Source of the DNA: Ascidiimonas sp046199005
GTDB lineage: Bacteria > Bacteroidota > Bacteroidia > Flavobacteriales > Flavobacteriaceae
Length of the DNA: 64,000 nt
Direction: 5' to 3'
NCBI GenBank assembly: GCA_046199005.1
Contig: CP176050.1
Location: forward strand, 2,108,001-2,172,000
Positions 59,914-64,000 of this stretch are shown here, in pieces. The stretch's first letter is position 1. Each line of letters opens with the position of its first letter. Both the position numbers and the translations under genes were made by a program. The notes beneath the pieces are model-generated. The model did no database searches and had not been told where the DNA came from. It saw only the letters and a program-made list of their open reading frames with translations.

Positions 59914-62292
59914 ATGAAAAAACTTTTACTTCTTTTACTTCTTTTAAACGGATTTATAGCAGTTGCGCAAATTCCCGCTTACTATAATGATGTAAACCTC
60001 AATCTAAGCGGAACTGCTTTAAGAGACGAACTGGCCACCAAGATCATCGCTACCCATACAAATGCCCTAAGTTATACACCGGGTATCTGGGAAGCTTGTA
60101 AGGCAACTGATCTAGATCCGAATAATAGTTCCAGCGTCCTTTTGATCTATGGTTATAGTGATACCGATGGGAATTATGTAACCGACAGAACCCGTGGGAT
60201 TAATGAAAATGGAGGTAATAATGGCACCGACTGGAACCGGGAACATACCTTTCCAAACTCACTGGCAAATCCTTCTTTAAATAGTTCTGGTACCAGCGGA
60301 CCACCTTATGCAGATGCACATAATTTACGATCGTCAGATGTGCAGATGAACGCAAACCGTGGAAATAAGAAGTTTGCTTCCGGAAGCGGGAATGCTGGTG
60401 ACTCTAACGGAGGTTGGTATCCTGGAGACGAATGGAAAGGTGACGTTGCACGAATTGTGATGTATATGTATCTGAGATACGGTTCGCAATGCTATCCAAC
60501 TTTAGTTGCCAACGGAAGCACGAATAGTGTAGATTCAAGAATGATCAATCTTCTTTTGCAGTGGAATGCTGAAGATCCGGTATCCGTATATGAAGATGCA
60601 CGTAATACCTATCATGATAGTAATGCTACCTATGCACAGGGAAATCGTAATCCATTTATCGATAATCCTGCATTCGCCACTCAGATATGGGGAGGACCTC
60701 AGGCAGAGGATCGTTTTGGAAACACAGGAGGCTCAGATACACAGGCTCCTTCTACGCCTGCATCACTTACTGCAAGTAACATAACACAAACAGGTGTTTC
60801 GCTAGATTGGAACGATGCTAGTGATAATGTTGGGGTTACAGCCTATATCGTATATCAGAATGGTAATCAGGTACAATCAGTTACCAATAGTACAGCGACT
60901 ATAACAGGATTGAATGCAGGCACTTCGTACAATTTTTTCGTTCGGGCGAGAGATGCTGCCGGAAACTTTTCGGCCAATAGTAATACTATTTCCATAACCA
61001 CCCTTTCTGGTGGAGGCGGAGGAAGTTCAAATGAACTTTTTTTCTCCGAATATGTAGAAGGGAGCTCAAATAATAAAGCTCTTGAAATAGCCAACTTCAC
61101 CGGAAGCAACAAAAGTTTATCAGGATACAGCTTACGAAGAAATACGAATGGAGGATCGAGCTGGGGGAGTGCCTACAATCTTTCAGGAACTATTGCCAAT
61201 GGGGATGTTTTTGTGATCGCAAACTCATCGGCGACCTCCGCTATCTTAAATGCAGCAGATGTGACAACAGGTACAGATGCGTTGGTCTTTAATGGTAATG
61301 ATCCTGTAGGCCTATTTAAGAACGGAACTTTAATCGATGTTATCGGTAACTTTGGAGGTGGCTCGGGTAATTTTGCAGCAGATATTACATTACGTCGAAA
61401 AAATACGGTCACCGGACCTCGAAATACTTATGATAGTAATGAATGGGACTCATTCGCTGCTGATACATTTGGTGGTTTAGGATCACATAGTATCAATGGA
61501 GGGGGATCTGGTGGTGGAAATCCAACTTCAACAATACTGCAGGAAAGCTTTTTTGAAAGTGGTTTAGACAGTTGGACTGATGGCGGTTCTGACTGCGCAA
61601 GATACGCTGGAGCTCGTTCTTTTGAGGGTAGTTATTCAATACGCATCAGAGATAATTCCGGTACGGCATCATCTATGACCTCTAAGGCATTTAACCTTTC
61701 TTCTTATGATACGGTAGAAGTATCCTTCTATTTTTATGCGTACAGTATGGAAAACGGAGAAGATTTTTGGTTACAATTTAACAATGGCAGTGGGTACACA
61801 ACGGTGGAAACCTATGCCAGCGGAACAGATTTTAATAATAGTACATTCTATAGCGCCACGGTTACCTTAGATAAAGCTACTTATAACTTTGGAAGCTCCG
61901 ATAGATTCAGATTCAGATGTGACGCTTCATCAAACGCCGATCACATTTATATCGATCAGGTTAAAATTACCGGTATTTCAAACAGCGGTTCTCGTACTTC
62001 AACTGTTTCCAAAAACAGAAATAGTATTGAAGAAATGGGGAGGCTCGACGAACTGAATAATACAGATACGTTTTCTTTATACCCGGTACCGGCAACATCA
62101 AGACTAACAATTAGATATCAAAATGAAGAGGAAGCTTCCTATGAAGTCTTAAATATTTTTGGACAACGTTTATCAGAAGGAAAATTTATTTCAGAGACCA
62201 ATATTGATATTTCTAACCTTTCAACGGGTATCTATATCATACGAATTTTGGAAGAAGATGAGTTTTTAACGAAAAAATTCTTCAAGAAATAG
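59914..62292 (+). CDS. secreted endonuclease I (EndA/NucM-type) with FN3, lamin-tail and T9SS type A domains
   Basis: A 792-residue extracellular nuclease. ATG 59914 starts the signal peptide MKKLLLLLLLLNGFIAVAQ, whose leucine run is encoded by tandem TTTTACTTC repeats. The endonuclease I domain shows DWNREHTFPNSLA and DAHNLRSSDVQMNANRGN. It is followed by a fibronectin III domain (SLDWNDASDNVGVTAYIVYQ), a lamin-tail domain (FFSEYVEGSSNNKALEIANF), a further beta-rich domain with ESFFESGLDSWTDG, and the C-terminal type A sorting signal (YPVPATSRLTIRYQ ... KKFFKK). It is likely exported by T9SS and degrades extracellular DNA. Confidence 0.93.
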   Translation: MKKLLLLLLLLNGFIAVAQIPAYYNDVNLNLSGTALRDELATKIIATHTNALSYTPGIWEACKATDLDPNNSSSVLLIYGYSDTDGNYVTDRTRGINENGGNNGTDWNREHTFPNSLANPSLNSSGTSGPPYADAHNLRSSDVQMNANRGNKKFASGSGNAGDSNGGWYPGDEWKGDVARIVMYMYLRYGSQCYPTLVANGSTNSVDSRMINLLLQWNAEDPVSVYEDARNTYHDSNATYAQGNRNPFIDNPAFATQIWGGPQAEDRFGNTGGSDTQAPSTPASLTASNITQTGVSLDWNDASDNVGVTAYIVYQNGNQVQSVTNSTATITGLNAGTSYNFFVRARDAAGNFSANSNTISITTLSGGGGGSSNELFFSEYVEGSSNNKALEIANFTGSNKSLSGYSLRRNTNGGSSWGSAYNLSGTIANGDVFVIANSSATSAILNAADVTTGTDALVFNGNDPVGLFKNGTLIDVIGNFGGGSGNFAADITLRRKNTVTGPRNTYDSNEWDSFAADTFGGLGSHSINGGGSGGGNPTSTILQESFFESGLDSWTDGGSDCARYAGARSFEGSYSIRIRDNSGTASSMTSKAFNLSSYDTVEVSFYFYAYSMENGEDFWLQFNNGSGYTTVETYASGTDFNNSTFYSATVTLDKATYNFGSSDRFRFRCDASSNADHIYIDQVKITGISNSGSRTSTVSKNRNSIEEMGRLDELNNTDTFSLYPVPATSRLTIRYQNEEEASYEVLNIFGQRLSEGKFISETNIDISNLSTGIYIIRILEEDEFLTKKFFKK

Positions 62293-62316
62293 TTAAACAA
62301 AATATGTTTTATCAGT

Positions 62317-62347
62317 AAAGGCGTTGTGATTTTCAACGCCTTTTTTT
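62317..62347 (+). terminator. terminator after the endonuclease gene
   Basis: A 10-bp stem AAAGGCGTTG / CAACGCCTTT with a TGATTTT loop and a T-run. Confidence 0.92.
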
Positions 62348-62460
62348 ATATAAATGGCTAAAATGATCACTTTTTAGTAGTTTTAACACTAAGTTATTAG
62401 CTTTTAACATCCTCCTAACATCAAGGATTCTAATATCTGTTTAACTTTCGCCTATAGTAG

Positions 62461-62554
62461 ACTACCTCAGGGCATGCACATGAGGCATTTGCTTGAAACA
62501 AACGTTTAATCACGAGGCACCTCGGGGTATTAAACCCTTTGGCGGTGCCAATAA
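62461..62554 (+). repeat. structured repeat element, copy B (probable RNA motif in the DUF2911 leader)
   Basis: Second copy of the element at 51391-51486. Conserved parts: CTTGAAA loop between TTTG and CAAA (62488-62502), the 7-bp stem GTTTAAT / ATTAAAC (62504-62510, 62529-62535), the inner hairpin CGAG-GCAC-CTCG (62513-62524), and TTGGC-GGT-GCCAA (62539-62551). The copy also has a 5-bp CCTCA / TGAGG stem (62465-62469, 62481-62485). It ends about 25 bp before the DUF2911 ATG. A TAACTTTC at 62442-62449 resembles a -7 promoter element and would start transcription at the element. The rest of the 62293-62580 gap has the terminator and AT-rich sequence only. Confidence 0.75.
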
Positions 62555-62579
62555 GTTCAACCTAACTAAACTACAAATC

Positions 62580-63695
62580 ATGAAAACATTTCGAGCAGGT
62601 GCATTTTCAATGCTCCTCACATTATCTTGTTGTCTTTTTTTTATAAATGATCTAGCCGCACAGCTTACGCTTCCTGCCGGAAGTCAAAAAGCCAGTGTTT
62701 CACAAACTGTTGGTATTACTGAAATTACCGTTGAATATTCAAGACCATCTGTTCGCGGACGAGAGATATGGGGTAAATTGGTGCCCTACGGATATAACAA
62801 TCTCGGCTTTGGTACAGCAACTGAGGCTCCGTGGCGAGCGGGCGCCAATGAAAACACGACAATTTCTTTCTCAACATCTGTGATTATCAATAATAAAACC
62901 ATTTCTCCCGGAACTTATGGGCTCCATATGGCACTTGAAGCAGACGGGACTGCTACTGTAATTCTTTCTGAAGATGCTGCTTCCTGGGGGAGTTATTTTT
63001 ATGACAAATCAAAAGATGTGGTAAGAGTGCCTGTAACTACCAAAGAAATAGGACATACAGAACTGTTGACTTTTGTTTTTAATGAAGTTGCTCCAGCAAA
63101 GACTACCCTTGCGTTGCAATGGGAAAAGAAAGAAATTCCGCTTGAAATTGAAGTAAAGGTTAGTAAATTAGTACTGAATGATATCCGTCAAAGGTTAAAA
63201 AATTCACCTGGATTCAATCGTCAGACCTGGGAGCAGGCTGCAAATTATGCTTTGAATAATGATGGCGATCTTACAGAAGCGCTGAGCTGGATTGACGCCG
63301 CTATCGCAGGTCAATTCTTCAGCCAGAAAAACTTTAATAACCTGATCATTAAGGCCAATATTTTAGCGAAAATGGATCAAGAAGCAGAAGCTTCCAAAAT
63401 CGTGGACGAAGCGCTAGCAATGGGTACCGTATTTGAAATTCATCAATACGGAAGACAACTCATAGCACGTGGTGAGAAGGAAAAAGCTTTGGAAGTATTT
63501 AAGTACAATTTAAAGAAGCATAAAAATACCTGGCCAGTTCACTTAGGTGCCGCAAGAGGATATGCTGCTAATGGAAAATACAAAGAAGCACTGAAACACA
63601 TGACTATTGCGCAGAAGAATGCCCCAGACCAACCAAACCGGGATGCGATCGCGGCTAATATCGATAAGCTTAAAAATAACGAGGACATAAACTAA
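62580..63695 (+). CDS. DUF2911 protein with C-terminal TPR
   Basis: A 371-residue exported protein. ATG 62580 starts a signal peptide (MKTFRAGAFSMLLTLSCCLF through DLAAQ). The DUF2911 domain has VEYSRPSVRGREIWGKLVPYG, PWRAGANENTTISFS and a beta-sandwich pattern. TPR helices follow from about residue 250 (GRQLIARGEKEKALEVFKYN). I reject the TTG at 62493, because the 29 residues it adds are a translation of repeat copy B. Its function is unknown and it is probably periplasmic. A terminator follows at 63725-63751. Confidence 0.88.
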   Translation: MKTFRAGAFSMLLTLSCCLFFINDLAAQLTLPAGSQKASVSQTVGITEITVEYSRPSVRGREIWGKLVPYGYNNLGFGTATEAPWRAGANENTTISFSTSVIINNKTISPGTYGLHMALEADGTATVILSEDAASWGSYFYDKSKDVVRVPVTTKEIGHTELLTFVFNEVAPAKTTLALQWEKKEIPLEIEVKVSKLVLNDIRQRLKNSPGFNRQTWEQAANYALNNDGDLTEALSWIDAAIAGQFFSQKNFNNLIIKANILAKMDQEAEASKIVDEALAMGTVFEIHQYGRQLIARGEKEKALEVFKYNLKKHKNTWPVHLGAARGYAANGKYKEALKHMTIAQKNAPDQPNRDAIAANIDKLKNNEDIN

Positions 63696-63724
63696 TTAGG
63701 TCATTCATCACATCATCATCATTG

Positions 63725-63751
63725 AAACTCCGTGAAAACGGAGTTTTTTTA
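63725..63751 (+). terminator. terminator after the DUF2911 gene
   Basis: A 9-bp stem AAACTCCGT / ACGGAGTTT with a GAAA tetraloop of the GNRA type and a T-run. Confidence 0.92.
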
Positions 63752-63764
63752 TTCAAATCGAATA

Positions 63765-64000
63765 TCAACTAATATAATTCCAAATGTTTTTGTATTTGGC
63801 TATCTGCCCGTATACATATTTATAGATCCTATGTTTATCAAGGCTTAAAGAGGGGTCTTCTTTCAATATTTGCATGGCGAAGTGACGAGCCGTTTGAAGA
63901 ATATCATTATCTCTTACTACATCGGCAATACGCAAATTCAATACCCCACTTTGTTGAGTGCCCATAATGTCACCTGGTCCTCGAAGTCTAAGATCTACCT
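63765..64000 (-). CDS. recG: ATP-dependent DNA helicase RecG, C-terminal end (5' end outside window)
   Basis: The last 78 residues of RecG, a branch-migrating helicase that rescues stalled replication forks. The frame is open to the window edge and begins with VDLRLRGPGDIMGTQQSG, the highly conserved helicase motif VI region, then LNLRIADVVRDNDILQTAR. The methionine at 63965 is internal, not a start. The helicase core and wedge domains lie beyond the window. Confidence 0.95.
   Translation of the reverse strand, partial: VDLRLRGPGDIMGTQQSGVLNLRIADVVRDNDILQTARHFAMQILKEDPSLSLDKHRIYKYVYGQIAKYKNIWNYIS

Noticed and set aside
1..64000. CRISPR arrays, insertion sequences, tRNA or rRNA genes, prophage
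   Set aside because: I looked for these on both strands and saw no array-like repeats, transposase or integrase motifs or tRNA-like cloverleafs.

Overview
The window is AT-rich chromosomal DNA from a member of the Flavobacteriaceae (phylum Bacteroidota). The evidence is Bacteroidota-type promoters (TTG-N19/20-TAnnTTTG), type IX secretion (T9SS) components and substrates, PorP/SprF proteins, an exporter-style DUF5686 protein, DUF2911 and DUF4835/PorD proteins, SusD-free lipoproteins with short lipoboxes, and the bamD-rpoZ-coaBC-porD-recN gene order. I see no tRNA, rRNA, insertion sequence, prophage, integrase or CRISPR array. It looks like stable core genome with a few lineage-specific modules. 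The window cuts two genes: ligA at the left edge and recG at the right edge.

Layout. 1-3.4 kb: end of ligA, a small membrane protein, and a 5'-nucleotidase split into two genes. 3.4-5.8 kb: DUF6913-dapA-Kir channel operon. 5.9-10.8 kb: bamD, rpoZ, coaBC, porD and recN. 10.9-16.7 kb: fabI, then glycosyltransferase-YbbR-coaE, then a two-component system closed by a strong hairpin terminator. 16.7-25.7 kb, all minus strand: gluconate permease and kinase, miaA, a voltage-gated-type K+ channel, an exonuclease/GIY-YIG fusion, yggS, DUF1015, a 3-hydroxyacyl-CoA dehydrogenase and a Gfo/Idh oxidoreductase. 25.8-31.6 kb: pcm, DUF5686, smpB, a DUF6503 lipoprotein, a histidine phosphatase and deoC. 31.9-37.3 kb: a surface module of one Ig-repeat protein with a type B T9SS sorting domain followed by two PorP/SprF paralogues, each with a C-terminal SPOR-like domain. 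37.4-38.97 kb: a TetR regulator with two acyl-CoA thioesterases and two identical 14-bp candidate operators. 39.1-49.6 kb: clpB, ytxJ, an unknown lipoprotein, fumarylacetoacetase, glyA, a beta-helix lipoprotein, a thioesterase and glutaminyl cyclotransferase. 49.7-64 kb: the SRP RNA gene (ffs) with a textbook promoter, an SDR, a transaldolase-like aldolase, two TlpA-like lipoproteins (one without CxxC), a YbiT-like ABC-F with a degenerate second P-loop, pheT, a secreted multidomain endonuclease I, a DUF2911 protein and the end of recG.

The most interesting signal outside the protein genes is a roughly 90-nt structured element present twice (about 51391-51486 and 62461-62554). Both copies keep a 7-bp stem enclosing a small hairpin, followed by an invariant hairpin TTGGC-GGT-GCCAA. 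Copy A lies between the aldolase gene and an intrinsic terminator. Copy B is the leader of the DUF2911 gene and can be misread as the N-terminus of that protein. It may belong to a known flavobacterial RNA family (Flavo-1 is my guess), which I could not check. Promoter positions also correct several start codons (pcm, recN, endonuclease I, pheT and the gene at 55065-55784) and suggest that smpB, bamD and the histidine kinase have leaderless or nearly leaderless mRNAs.
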